Part shown: one piece after another, positions 42,869 to 51,417 of the stretch
Numbering within the stretch: position 1 is the stretch's first letter
How the letters are laid out: each line of letters begins with the position of its first letter
Origin: Palsa-892 sp035555855
Lineage (GTDB): Bacteria; Pseudomonadota; Alphaproteobacteria; Rhizobiales; Xanthobacteraceae
NCBI GenBank assembly: GCA_035555855.1
Contig: DATMGD010000071.1
Coordinates: 62,001-126,000, forward strand
DNA length: 64,000 bases
Reading direction: 5' to 3'
The notes under the pieces: generated by a model
What the model was told of the DNA's origin: nothing
Databases searched by the model: none
The model's input: the letters and a program-made list of their open reading frames with translations, nothing else
Made by a program: the position numbers and the translations under genes

Positions 42869-44427
42869 ATTTCGACCCGCGCGTTCAGGAGGCATTCGCC
42901 CGGCTCCCCGATTATCTCGGCAGCCATGTGCTGGTGAGCGTGACGGCGCTATTGTTGGGGCTTGCGATCAGCCTGCCGCTTGCGGTTTTCGCCACCCATT
43001 GCCGTTACTTGCGCAATGTCGCGCTCGGTTTTGCGAGCATCGTGCAGACCATTCCGGGCCTTGCGCTGCTCGCGCTGTTCTATCCGCTGCTACTCGCCAT
43101 CTCGGCGCTCACGGAAAAACTGTTCGGTGTCGGCTTTTCCGCGCTCGGTTTTTTGCCTTCGGTGCTGGCGCTCGCGCTTTATTCGATGCTGCCGGTGTTG
43201 CGCAACACGATTACCGGCATCCTCGGCATCGACCCCGCGATCAAGGAGGCAACGCTCGGTGTCGGTATGACCAAGCGCCAGGCGCTGACGATGGTGGAGC
43301 TGCCGCTCGCGCTACCGATCATCATGGCCGGCATCCGTACCGCCGCCGTCTGGGTCATCGGCACGGCGACGCTCGCAACCCCGGTCGGCCAGACGAGCCT
43401 CGGCAATTACATCTTCACCGGTTTGCAGACGCAGAATTGGATCTTTGTCATTTTCGGCTGCGTTGCCTCGGCCGTGCTGGCGCTCGCCGTCGATCAACTG
43501 TTGGCGCTGATGGAAAGCGGCGTCTCGGCCCGCAAGCGCGGGCGTATCCTGCTCGGCGGCGCCGGCATCGCCGCCATCGTTATCGCGGCGCTGATGCCGG
43601 TGTTCGCGCGGCCCGCTGCTGCTTATGTCATCGGCGCGAAAACTTTCACCGAGCAGTACATTCTGGGATCCTTGATCGAGCAGCGCCTGCGCGCGGTGGG
43701 GCTTTCCGCGCGCCATCGCGACGGCCTCGGCTCGACGGTGATTTTCGATGCGCTAAAATCCGGCGAGATCGACGTCTATGTCGAATATTCCGGCACGCTA
43801 TGGGCGAACCAGATGCAACGCAGCGATACAAAATCGCGCGCCGAGGTGCTCGCCGATGTCAAAGCGTGGCTCGCGGAGAAATACAGCATCCGCCTCCTCG
43901 GCGAACTCGGCTTCGAGAATGCCTATGCGCTGGCGATGTCGCGCAAGCGCGCCGAAGAACTCGGCATCAAGTCGATTGCCGATCTTGCGCGCTACGCGCC
44001 AAGGCTTTCGATCGCCGGCGATTACGAGTTTTTCGCCCGCCCCGTCTGGCAATCGCTGGTGCAGGCTTATGGCCTCTCGTTCCGCGAGCGGCGAAATATC
44101 CAGCCCGAATTCATGTATCCCGCCGCGGCTGACGGCGAAGTCGATGTCATCTCCGCCTTCACCAGCGAAGGCAAGATCAAGCAGTTCGATCTCGTCGTGC
44201 TCGACGATCCAAAGCAAGCGATCCCGCCCTATGACGCCATCGTACTGTTGTCGCCACAGCGCGCCAACGACGAAAAGCTCATCGCCGCGCTGAAGCCGCT
44301 GCTCGGCGCGATCCCGCCCGCTTTGATGCGCGAAGCCAATGCCCGCGCCGATGGCCAGGGCGGCGACAGCTCGCCGGATAAAATCGCGGGCTGGCTGTGG
44401 GAAGAGATCGAGAAGACGAAAAAATAA
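42865..44427 (+). CDS. Fused permease and substrate-binding protein of osmoprotectant ABC importer
   Basis: A 520-aa fusion. Residues 1 to about 235 form an OpuCB/OsmW-like permease with six to seven membrane segments and the EAA loop KEATLGVGMTKRQALTMVELPLALPII. From about residue 253 (VIGAKTFTEQYILGSLIEQRLR) comes an OpuAC/OsmF-like quaternary-amine receptor domain with a signature DVYVEYSGTLW. The receptor thus stays tethered to the channel. The start is GTG at 42865, coupled to the ATPase gene. Likely substrates are glycine betaine, choline or similar compounds. Confidence 0.88.
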   Translation: MNFDPRVQEAFARLPDYLGSHVLVSVTALLLGLAISLPLAVFATHCRYLRNVALGFASIVQTIPGLALLALFYPLLLAISALTEKLFGVGFSALGFLPSVLALALYSMLPVLRNTITGILGIDPAIKEATLGVGMTKRQALTMVELPLALPIIMAGIRTAAVWVIGTATLATPVGQTSLGNYIFTGLQTQNWIFVIFGCVASAVLALAVDQLLALMESGVSARKRGRILLGGAGIAAIVIAALMPVFARPAAAYVIGAKTFTEQYILGSLIEQRLRAVGLSARHRDGLGSTVIFDALKSGEIDVYVEYSGTLWANQMQRSDTKSRAEVLADVKAWLAEKYSIRLLGELGFENAYALAMSRKRAEELGIKSIADLARYAPRLSIAGDYEFFARPVWQSLVQAYGLSFRERRNIQPEFMYPAAADGEVDVISAFTSEGKIKQFDLVVLDDPKQAIPPYDAIVLLSPQRANDEKLIAALKPLLGAIPPALMREANARADGQGGDSSPDKIAGWLWEEIEKTKK

Positions 44428-44466
44428 ATGCCCGGATGCATCTCTGCATCCGGGCATGATTTTTTG
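44428..44466 (+). terminator. Bidirectional terminator, osmoprotectant operon / ilvC
   Basis: A 13-bp perfect stem (44428-44440 with 44445-44457) with a TCTC loop, six Ts after it on the plus strand and a long A-run before it, which gives a U-tract on the minus strand. It ends both the importer operon and the ilvBNC operon. Confidence 0.93.
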
Positions 44467-44478
44467 CGAGAAAAGAGC

Positions 44479-45498
44479 TTAGTTCTTTTCTTTGTCGACC
44501 AGGGCTTTTGCCTTGATCCACGGCATCATGCCGCGCAGCTTCTCGCCGACCTGCTCGATCTGATGCTGCGCAAGCTTGGCGCGCGTCGCCTTGAACGAGG
44601 TCTGGTTGACCTTGTTCTCGAGCATCCAGTTGCGGGTGAAGATGCCGTTCTGAATGTCCTCGAGCACCTTCTTCATCTCCGCCTTGGTCTTCGGCGTAAT
44701 GATGCGCGGACCCGAAACATACTCGCCGTATTCGGCGGTGTTCGAGATCGAGTAGTTCATGTTGGCGATGCCGCCTTCGTAGATGAGATCGACGATCAGC
44801 TTCACTTCGTGCAGGCATTCGAAATACGCCATCTCCGGCGCGTAACCGGCTTCCACCAGTGTCTCGAAGCCGCCCTTGATGAGCTCGACGAGGCCGCCGC
44901 AAAGCACGACCTGCTCGCCGAACAAATCGGTTTCGCACTCTTCCTTGAACGTCGTCTCGATGATACCGGCGCGGCCGCCGCCGATGGCGGAAGCATACGA
45001 GAGGCCGAGGTCATGAGCGTTGCCCGACGAGTCTTTGTTGATCGCGATCAGGCACGGCACGCCGCCGCCCTTGAGATATTCGCCGCGCACGGTGTGGCCC
45101 GGACCCTTCGGCGCGACCATCAGCACGTCGAGATCGGCGCGCGGCTCGATGAGGTTGAAGTGCACGTTGAGGCCGTGCGCGAACAAAAGCGCAGCGCCGT
45201 TCTTCATGTTGGCGTGCAGGTGATCGCGATAGATGTCACCCTGCAATTCGTCCGGCGTCAGCATCATCATGACGTCAGCCCACTTGGCGGCTTCGGCGAC
45301 TTCCATCACCTTGAACTTCTCGCCTTCGGCCTTCTTGGCCGAGCCGGAGCCCTTGCGAAGTGCAACGGCAACGTCCTTCACGCCCGAGTCCCGCAGGTTC
45401 AGCGCATGCGCATGCCCCTGGCTGCCATAGCCGATGACGGCGACCTTCTTGCCCTTGATGAGGTTCAGATCGGCATCGCGATCGTAGTAAACGCGCAT
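44479..45498 (-). CDS. ilvC: Ketol-acid reductoisomerase (NADP+)
   Basis: A 339-aa class I enzyme converting acetolactate or acetohydroxybutyrate to the dihydroxy acids for valine and isoleucine. N-terminal Rossmann domain with IGYGSQGHAHALNLRDSG; C-terminal knotted domain with the metal site including DLFGEQVVLCGG and a late EYGEYVSGPRI. It follows ilvN by 122 nt in the same direction and is probably third in the ilvBNC operon. Confidence 0.95.
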   Translation of the reverse strand: MRVYYDRDADLNLIKGKKVAVIGYGSQGHAHALNLRDSGVKDVAVALRKGSGSAKKAEGEKFKVMEVAEAAKWADVMMMLTPDELQGDIYRDHLHANMKNGAALLFAHGLNVHFNLIEPRADLDVLMVAPKGPGHTVRGEYLKGGGVPCLIAINKDSSGNAHDLGLSYASAIGGGRAGIIETTFKEECETDLFGEQVVLCGGLVELIKGGFETLVEAGYAPEMAYFECLHEVKLIVDLIYEGGIANMNYSISNTAEYGEYVSGPRIITPKTKAEMKKVLEDIQNGIFTRNWMLENKVNQTSFKATRAKLAQHQIEQVGEKLRGMMPWIKAKALVDKEKN

Positions 45499-45620
45499 TG
45501 TTTCACGCCCCTTCGTTCAGTGTCCGTTCAAATGATGGAAAACCCGCAGGGCATGTAGCACATCGGCGCCAGCCGATCACCCACCAATAAGCGCCTGACG
45601 GGATTGGGTTTATCGAAAGC

Positions 45621-46172
45621 TTACATCTCCTCCGGCCCGCGCGCGATGGCGCAGATGCCGGTCCGGGAGACTTCGACCAGCCCGAGCGGCGTCATCAGCA
45701 CGATGAACTGGTCGATCTTGTCGGGCTTGCCGGTCAGCTCGAATACGAAGCTTTCGGTCGAAGCGTCGATCACCCGCGCGCGGAAGGCGTCGGCAAGCCG
45801 CAGCGCCTCGACGCGATTGTCTCCCTTGCCGCGCACCTTTACGAGCGCAAGCTCGCGCTCGACGGCACGGCCCGTTTCGGTGAGGTCTATCACGCGGTGC
45901 ACCGGCACCAGCCGCTCCAGCTGATGCTTGATCTGTTGGATCACCATCGGCGTACCGGTGGTGGCGATGGTGATGCGCGAGAGATGCTTCTCGTGCTCGG
46001 TCTCCGACACCGTGAGCGAGTCGATATTGTAGCCGCGACCCGAGAACAGGCCGATGACGCGCGCGAGCACGCCCGGCTCGTTATCGACGACGACCGACAG
46101 CGTGCGGCGCACGATCTCTTCCTTCACGGCAGCCGCCGGATAGTGCGAGGTCGAATTCGATTGCGTACTCAC
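45621..46172 (-). CDS. ilvN: Acetolactate synthase small subunit
   Basis: A 183-aa regulatory subunit with an N-terminal ACT domain (RTLSVVVDNEPGVLARVIGLFSGRGYNIDSL) and the C-terminal ALS_ss domain. It confers valine feedback on the IlvB catalytic subunit. It starts in an ATGA overlap with the ilvB stop. Length fits the IlvH-type long form. Confidence 0.95.
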   Translation of the reverse strand: MSTQSNSTSHYPAAAVKEEIVRRTLSVVVDNEPGVLARVIGLFSGRGYNIDSLTVSETEHEKHLSRITIATTGTPMVIQQIKHQLERLVPVHRVIDLTETGRAVERELALVKVRGKGDNRVEALRLADAFRARVIDASTESFVFELTGKPDKIDQFIVLMTPLGLVEVSRTGICAIARGPEEM

Positions 46173-47929
46173 ACCATCACCTTTCCTTCTTCGGTGATCG
46201 CCTCATCCAGGCTCTCGGCAGCGTCACCCAAAATCATTTCGTTATGCGCGCGGCCCGACGGAATCATCGGGAAGCAGTTCTCGGTCTTGTCGACGATGCA
46301 GTCGAACAGCACCGGCCGCTTGACGTTGATCATCTCTTTGATCGCGCCGTCGAGATCGCCCGGCTTCTCGCAGCGGATGCCGACGCCCTTATAGGCTTCG
46401 GCGAGCTTCACGAAATCCGGCAGCGCCTCGGAATACGAATGCGAATAGCGCCCGCCATGCAGCAGCTCCTGCCATTGGCGCACCATGCCCATGTATTCGT
46501 TGTTGAGGATGAAGATCTTGATCGGCAGATCGTACTGCACCGCCGTCGACATCTCCTGCATCGTCATCTGCACCGAGGCTTCGCCGGCGATGTCGATGAC
46601 GAGCGAATTTGGGTGCGCCATCTGCACGCCGACCGCGGCCGGCAGGCCATAGCCCATCGTGCCGAGGCCGCCGGAGGTCATCCAGCGCCGCGGCTCCTGG
46701 AAATGATAGAACTGCGCGGCCCACATCTGATGCTGGCCGACTTCCGTCGTGATGTAGGTGTCTTTATCCTTGGTCAGTTCGTAAAGCCGTTCGATGGCGT
46801 ATTGCGGCTTGATGACCGACGACGAGCCTTTGTAGGCGAGCGATTTGCGCGCGCGCCACTTGTTGATCTGCGCCCACCAGTCGGCGAGTGCTTTCTTGTC
46901 GGGCTGCACCGAGGAAGCGCGCCACAGCCGCACCATGTCCTCGAGCACATGCGCGCAGTCGCCGATGATCGGCACATCGACACGCACGTTCTTGTTGATC
47001 GACGAGGGATCAATGTCGACGTGGATTTTCTTCGAATTCGGCGCGAAGGCATCGAGGCGGCCGGTGATGCGGTCGTCGAAGCGCGCGCCGACACAGATCA
47101 TCACGTCGCAATCGTGCATCGCCCAGTTGGCTTCCCAAGTGCCATGCATGCCGAGCATGCCAAGCCACTGCGGGTTCGCCGCCGGGAAGGCGCCGAGGCC
47201 CATCAGCGTCGAAGTGATCGGAAAGCCGGTGAGCTTCACGAGTTCGCGCAGGAGCTGCGAGGCTTCGTTGCCTGAATTGATGATACCGCCGCCGGTGTAG
47301 AACACCGGCTTCTTGGCGTTGCGCATCAGTTCGATCGCTTCCTTGATCTTCGGGAGATCGCCCTTGACCTTCGGCTGATACGACTTGTGCGCCATCCCGC
47401 GCGACGGCTGGTACATGCCCTTAGCGAACTGCACGTCCTTCGGGATGTCGACCACGACCGGGCCCGGCCGGCCGCTGCCGGCGATGTAGAACGCCTCGTG
47501 CAAAATGCGCGCGAGATCGTTCACGTCGCGCACGAGATAATTATGCTTGGTGCAAGGGCGCGTGATGCCGACGGTGTCGCATTCCTGAAAGGCATCATTG
47601 CCGATCAGATGCGTCGGCACTTGTCCCGTGATGACGACCATCGGGATCGAATCCATCAGCGCATCGGTGAGGCCCGTCACGGCATTGGTCGCGCCGGGGC
47701 CCGAGGTCACCAGCACACAGCCGACCTTGCCGGTCGAGCGCGCATAGCCTTCGGCGGCGTGCGTCGCGCCCTGCTCGTGGCGAACGAGGATGTGCTTCAG
47801 CTTGTTCTGCTGGAACAGCGCATCATAGATCGGTAGCACCGCGCCGCCGGGATAGCCGAAGATGTGCTCGATACCCTGATCGTTCAGCGCCTGGATCACC
47901 ATTTCCGCGCCGGTCATTTCCCTTTGCAT
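46169..47929 (-). CDS. ilvB: Acetolactate synthase large subunit
   Basis: A 586-aa ThDP-dependent enzyme making acetolactate and acetohydroxybutyrate. N-terminal PYR domain FGYPGGAVLPIYDAL with the catalytic Glu in VLVRHEQGATHAAEGYAR, central FAD domain, and C-terminal ThDP motif (GEASVQMTMQEMSTAVQYDLPIKIFILNN). It is first in the ilvBNC operon, behind an Ile/Val/Leu leader peptide and attenuator hairpin. Confidence 0.95.
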   Translation of the reverse strand: MQREMTGAEMVIQALNDQGIEHIFGYPGGAVLPIYDALFQQNKLKHILVRHEQGATHAAEGYARSTGKVGCVLVTSGPGATNAVTGLTDALMDSIPMVVITGQVPTHLIGNDAFQECDTVGITRPCTKHNYLVRDVNDLARILHEAFYIAGSGRPGPVVVDIPKDVQFAKGMYQPSRGMAHKSYQPKVKGDLPKIKEAIELMRNAKKPVFYTGGGIINSGNEASQLLRELVKLTGFPITSTLMGLGAFPAANPQWLGMLGMHGTWEANWAMHDCDVMICVGARFDDRITGRLDAFAPNSKKIHVDIDPSSINKNVRVDVPIIGDCAHVLEDMVRLWRASSVQPDKKALADWWAQINKWRARKSLAYKGSSSVIKPQYAIERLYELTKDKDTYITTEVGQHQMWAAQFYHFQEPRRWMTSGGLGTMGYGLPAAVGVQMAHPNSLVIDIAGEASVQMTMQEMSTAVQYDLPIKIFILNNEYMGMVRQWQELLHGGRYSHSYSEALPDFVKLAEAYKGVGIRCEKPGDLDGAIKEMINVKRPVLFDCIVDKTENCFPMIPSGRAHNEMILGDAAESLDEAITEEGKVMV

Positions 47930-47970
47930 CGTCCGCTCCGTACTGCTTTCCGCTCACACTGCACACAAAC

Positions 47971-47997
47971 AAAAAGGGGCCTCGTCGGAGACCCCTT
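47971..47997 (-). terminator. ilvB attenuator terminator
   Basis: A hairpin of 6 bp, a C/A mismatch and 3 bp around a GTCG loop (47974-47997), followed on the minus strand by five Ts. It lies between the leader peptide and ilvB, where an attenuator is expected. Confidence 0.8.
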
Positions 47998-48038
47998 GCG
48001 CGCCATCAGACAATGAACAGCCACAAGGCCATTCGCCG

Positions 48039-48086
48039 CTAGGCGCGCCCTCCTACTACGAGAATTAGCGTAAGAAACTTGCTCAT
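48039..48086 (-). CDS. ilvL: ilvB leader peptide
   Basis: A 15-residue peptide MSKFLTLILVVGGRA upstream of ilvB. Seven of its residues are the branched-chain regulatory amino acids (Leu, Ile, Val), arranged LTLILVV. Ribosome stalling there when charged tRNAs are scarce would prevent the terminator at 47971-47997. The stop at 48039 is about 40 nt before the terminator stem. Confidence 0.8.
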   Translation of the reverse strand: MSKFLTLILVVGGRA

Positions 48087-48119
48087 TTGAGGCAGCTTTC
48101 GTTCAAATCGTGCGGGGAA

Positions 48120-48146
48120 CCTATAACTCTCGTCCCCAAGGGTCAA
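48120..48146 (-). promoter_or_regulatory. Candidate promoter of ilvL-ilvBNC
   Basis: On the minus strand TTGACC (48146-48141) and TATAGG (48125-48120) are 15 nt apart, about 34 nt before the leader ATG. The spacing is short for sigma-70, so the -10 assignment is approximate. Confidence 0.4.
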
Positions 48147-48171
48147 GCGTATTCCGCGCCGCACCTAATGT

Positions 48172-48705
48172 TCACTTAATAAGGGCCACAGCCTCGCGGA
48201 ACCGGGGGTGGCTAGCGGTCGCCAGCCACTCGAACACCACCATTTCAGTGGTGACGATCTCGGCGCCGTGCCGCTCCATCCGGCGGATCGCCGTTTCCTT
48301 ATTCTCCGGATGGCGCGCGCCGAGCGCATCGCGCACCAGATAAACCTTCCGCCCGGCATCAAGGAGCCCGAGCACTGTCTGCTGGACGCAGACATGCGCT
48401 TCGCAACCTGCGACGACGATGTTGGGCCGCTTCTGCAAGCGCGCGAGAAAATCCGGCTCGCGGCAGGCATCGAAATACATCTTGTGCGCGAGGATAGAAT
48501 TATCCGGCGCGATTTCCGCGACCGTCGGACCGAGACCCTTGGCGTTCTGCTCGGTGAACAGCGTTGGCACTTCGAGGAGCTTCGCCGCCTCGATCAGGCG
48601 CTTCGCGTTCGCGACCGCCCGCTCGCCCTCATGGATCGCCGGCATCAATTTCGACTGAAAATCGACGATCAGGAGATGCGAGCTTTCGCGGTCGATGGTG
48701 AGCAT
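48172..48705 (-). CDS. Isochorismatase-family cysteine hydrolase
   Basis: A 177-aa hydrolase of the nicotinamidase/isochorismatase (YcaC-like) fold. Candidate triad: Asp in LLIVDFQ (D15), Lys at about 74 in the AHKMYF segment, and Cys in AGCEAHVCVQQT (C100 or C106). It starts 1 nt after the TetR stop, so it is co-transcribed with the regulator, and it diverges as a unit from the HpaB-like flavoprotein gene. The amide or vinyl-ether substrate is unknown. Confidence 0.85.
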   Translation of the reverse strand: MLTIDRESSHLLIVDFQSKLMPAIHEGERAVANAKRLIEAAKLLEVPTLFTEQNAKGLGPTVAEIAPDNSILAHKMYFDACREPDFLARLQKRPNIVVAGCEAHVCVQQTVLGLLDAGRKVYLVRDALGARHPENKETAIRRMERHGAEIVTTEMVVFEWLATASHPRFREAVALIK

Positions 48706-48706
48706 C

Positions 48707-49333
48707 TCAGCGCCCCTTCAGTTGTGCGATACGATCATCGACATAGCGCGCCATCAGATCGCGCGCCGAAGCGCCGAACATGCGGATGCGGCCGGTGTGG
48801 GCAAGGAGAAGAAGTCCCGCCGCATGCGCGAAGGTATCGACAGTGAGCATGCGCGCGTCTTCTTTCTTCGCGCCGAGATCTTCGGCGGCATCTGAAATGG
48901 ATTGCAGCGCGGAAGCTAACGCGGCGTTCAATTGCTGGTCGCGCTCCTTGCCAAGGCCATGCGGTTTCATGCCGCCGCGAAACAGATAAAAGCCGAGATC
49001 GAGATCGCGCGGATTGTCGGCATAGAACGAGAAGAACGCCATCGCCGCCGCGCGCAGCTTCTCGACCGGCGAGCGCGTCTTGGCGACCGCCTTCTCGACA
49101 TCTTCCTGCAATCGCGCGATCGAGGCACGAAGCACTTCGGCGTAAATCGCTTCCTTCGAGTCGAAATGGAAATACAAGGCCGCCGGTGTGTAGCCTGCTG
49201 CCGCCGCAATGGCGCGCAGCGAAGCGCCGTCCAGCCCCTCGTCCTCGAACACTTTACGCGCGGCGTCCAAAATCAGCGCGCGCTTGTGCTCGCTCACCGC
49301 CTGCCTGCGACCGATCCTTTGCGCCCCTGCCAT
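48707..49333 (-). CDS. TetR-family transcriptional regulator
   Basis: A 208-aa repressor: N-terminal HTH (residues about 15-60, with SLRAIAAAAGYTPAALYFHFDSKEAIYAEVL) and a helical ligand domain with a PRDLDLGFYLFRGG segment. It diverges from the HpaB-like gene over a gap containing a strong palindrome, its likely operator, and precedes the isochorismatase-like gene in one transcript. The ligand is unknown. Confidence 0.9.
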   Translation of the reverse strand: MAGAQRIGRRQAVSEHKRALILDAARKVFEDEGLDGASLRAIAAAAGYTPAALYFHFDSKEAIYAEVLRASIARLQEDVEKAVAKTRSPVEKLRAAAMAFFSFYADNPRDLDLGFYLFRGGMKPHGLGKERDQQLNAALASALQSISDAAEDLGAKKEDARMLTVDTFAHAAGLLLLAHTGRIRMFGASARDLMARYVDDRIAQLKGR

Positions 49334-49375
49334 ATTCCCTCGTTCATATTCTTTTTGCTTGACTCAAATCTAACA

Positions 49376-49395
49376 TTGTTCAAAATTTAGAACAA
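49376..49395. promoter_or_regulatory. Likely TetR operator in divergent promoter
   Basis: A 20-bp palindrome TTGTTC-N8-GAACAA, symmetric at 18 of 20 positions, in the gap between tetR and the HpaB-like gene. A TTGACT (-35-like) lies 17 nt before AAAATT inside it, so binding would block the rightward promoter. Confidence 0.65.
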
Positions 49396-49428
49396 GCTCA
49401 AAGTAGGCTCGAGTCCTGGAGAAACGCC

Positions 49429-50952
49429 ATGCTGATGACCGCCGCCGACTTTCGCGAGTCGCTTCGCCGCTATAAGCCCCGCGTCTTCGTAAATGGCGAC
49501 CGGATCGAGAGCGTCGCCGACGAGCCGCGGCTCGCGCCCGGTATCAACGCCATCGGCGTCGCCTACGACTTCGCCCACCGGAAAGAACATGAAGTGCTGA
49601 TGACGGCGCGCCAGGGCACGTCCGGCAAGATCGTCAACCGTATGCTGCACATCGACGAGACTTCGACCGACCTCCTCTACAAACTGGAGGCCGTGCGTCT
49701 CGTGTGCCGCACCTCGGGCTGCGCGCAACGCTATCTCTGCCACGACGCTTTCGGCGGCATCTATCAGGCGACGAAGCGCGCCGACGCCGCGCACGGCACC
49801 GACTATCACCAGCGATTTCTCAATTATCTGCACAAGTTTCAGGACGAAGACCTCACCGTCGGCATCGCCATGACCGATGCAAAAGGCGACCGCTCGAAAC
49901 GCGCGGGCCAGCAGGAAAACCCCGACGTCTATGTTCACATCAAGGAGCGCCGCAAGGACGGCATCGTCATTTCGGGCACCAAGGCCATCGTGACGAGCGC
50001 GGCTTACGTTCACGAATTCATGGTCATGCCCTGCCGCACGCACACGAAGGAAGACGCCGATTTTGCCGTCTGCTGCGCCGTGCCGTGCGATGCCGAAGGC
50101 GTCACCATCGTCGCGCGCCCTGCCGGCCGCCCCGGCGAGAACGCCGCGAAGTTCTCCGCGAAATACGGGCAGAGCACCGGCGTCGTCATCTTCGACAACG
50201 TCTTCGTGCCGCATGATCGCGTCTTCATGGCGGGCGAAGTCGAGGAAGCCGGCTTCCTCACGACCTCCTACGCCACCCACCACCGCCATTCCTGCATTGG
50301 CGCGCGCGCCGGCTTCGGCGACCTCCTGATTGGAGCGGGCGCGCTGATGATCGAGGCGAACGGCCTTGACCCCGACCGCCACGGCCATATCCGCGATGCG
50401 ATGGTCGAACTCATCACCATCACCGAGAGCTTCTACGCCTGCGGCGTCGCGTCATCCGTCTACGGCCTGAAGGACCCGTCGGGGAACATCATGCCCGATG
50501 CCGTCTTCTCCAACATCGGCAAGCTGCTGCTCGCGACCAAAATCTACGACATGCACAAGCTCGCCCATTACGTTTCGGGCGGATTGATCGTCGCGCTCCC
50601 CGGCCCGGACGAAGATCACAACCCCGAAACGAAAGCCTCGCTCGCCGCCGTGCTCGGCGGCCGTGCCGACATTCCGGCCGAGCAGCGCCTCGAAGTTTCG
50701 CGGCTCATCGAAGACCTCACGATTTCGCATCAGGGCGGCTGGTATTCGGTGATTTCGCTGCATGGCGGCGGCTCCCCGGAAGCCATGAAGCGCGAGATCT
50801 GGCGCAACTATCCGGTCGGCGAAAAAGTGCAACTCGTGGAGGAGCTTCTGGACCGCGGCGTGCTCGCCGATGGCCGCCGTGTCTCGAAACAGCCAGGCCG
50901 CTGCTGCACCACCGGCTGCGAAGTGCCGAGCCTGCCTGAAGCCGCCGAATAA
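49429..50952 (+). CDS. HpaB / 4-hydroxybutyryl-CoA dehydratase superfamily flavoprotein
   Basis: A 507-aa flavoprotein closely patterned on 4-hydroxybutyryl-CoA dehydratase (AbfD): N-terminus MLMTAADFRESLRRYKPRVFVNGDRIE, GTDYHQRFLNY, AMTDAKGDRS, VVIFDNVFVPHDRVF, GGLIVALP and the SLHGGGSPEAMKREI end. Against the AbfD cluster ligands C99, C103, H292 and C299, it keeps C98 and H285 but has Y102 and A292. Extra cysteines stand nearby at C104 and C289. So either the cluster is absent (a monooxygenase-like role) or it is rebuilt with shifted ligands. GGAG precedes the ATG. An AhpD-like gene follows 16 nt downstream, and the pair is divergent from TetR and an isochorismatase-like hydrolase. Confidence 0.82.
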   Translation: MLMTAADFRESLRRYKPRVFVNGDRIESVADEPRLAPGINAIGVAYDFAHRKEHEVLMTARQGTSGKIVNRMLHIDETSTDLLYKLEAVRLVCRTSGCAQRYLCHDAFGGIYQATKRADAAHGTDYHQRFLNYLHKFQDEDLTVGIAMTDAKGDRSKRAGQQENPDVYVHIKERRKDGIVISGTKAIVTSAAYVHEFMVMPCRTHTKEDADFAVCCAVPCDAEGVTIVARPAGRPGENAAKFSAKYGQSTGVVIFDNVFVPHDRVFMAGEVEEAGFLTTSYATHHRHSCIGARAGFGDLLIGAGALMIEANGLDPDRHGHIRDAMVELITITESFYACGVASSVYGLKDPSGNIMPDAVFSNIGKLLLATKIYDMHKLAHYVSGGLIVALPGPDEDHNPETKASLAAVLGGRADIPAEQRLEVSRLIEDLTISHQGGWYSVISLHGGGSPEAMKREIWRNYPVGEKVQLVEELLDRGVLADGRRVSKQPGRCCTTGCEVPSLPEAAE

Positions 50953-50968
50953 TTATGAGGAGATTTCA

Positions 50969-51412
50969 ATGACTGTACGGCTCGATTACGCGAAGGTCAT
51001 TCCCGACGCCATGAAGGCGCTCGGCACCGTCCATTCCTATGTCGCCAAGTCCGGCCTGTCGCGCGAACTGATCGACCTCGTTTACCTGCGCGTCTCGCTC
51101 ATCAACGGCTGCGCCTACTGCATCGACATGCACACCCGCGACCTTCTGAAGGCCGGCGTAAAGCAGGAAAAGGTCGCGCTCGTCCCAGTCTATTGGGAAG
51201 CGCAATCGTACTTCACCGAGCAGGAGCGCGCGGCGCTCGCCTGGGCGGAGTCGCTGACGCTCGTTTCGCAAACGAAAGCGCCGGACGATGTCTATGCCGA
51301 AGCCGCGCGCCAGTTCGACGAGAAGCAGCTTGGCGATCTCACCGTCGCGATAGGCCTGATGAACACCTACAATCGCATCGCCATCGGTTTCCGGCGCGAA
51401 CCGGGGCACTGA
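50969..51412 (+). CDS. AhpD-like carboxymuconolactone decarboxylase family protein
   Basis: A 147-aa helical protein with the redox motif N-G-C-A-Y-C-I-D-M-H (CxxC plus His) of AhpD-like alkylhydroperoxidase-family members. GAGGAG lies just before the ATG at 50969. It is co-transcribed with the HpaB-like gene, so it may protect against peroxide from flavin turnover or act on the product. A different CMD protein is encoded at 15435-15980. Confidence 0.85.
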   Translation: MTVRLDYAKVIPDAMKALGTVHSYVAKSGLSRELIDLVYLRVSLINGCAYCIDMHTRDLLKAGVKQEKVALVPVYWEAQSYFTEQERAALAWAESLTLVSQTKAPDDVYAEAARQFDEKQLGDLTVAIGLMNTYNRIAIGFRREPGH

Positions 51413-51417
51413 TTTTT

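Noticed and set aside
42735..44132. Second plus-strand frame inside the permease-receptor fusion
   Set aside because: It runs in a different frame of the same stretch and gives no recognisable protein, whereas the main frame is clearly an osmoprotectant importer.
49429..50952. Firm call as 4-hydroxybutyryl-CoA dehydratase
   Set aside because: Two of the four iron-sulfur ligands are replaced (Tyr102, Ala292), so the dehydratase reaction cannot be assumed.
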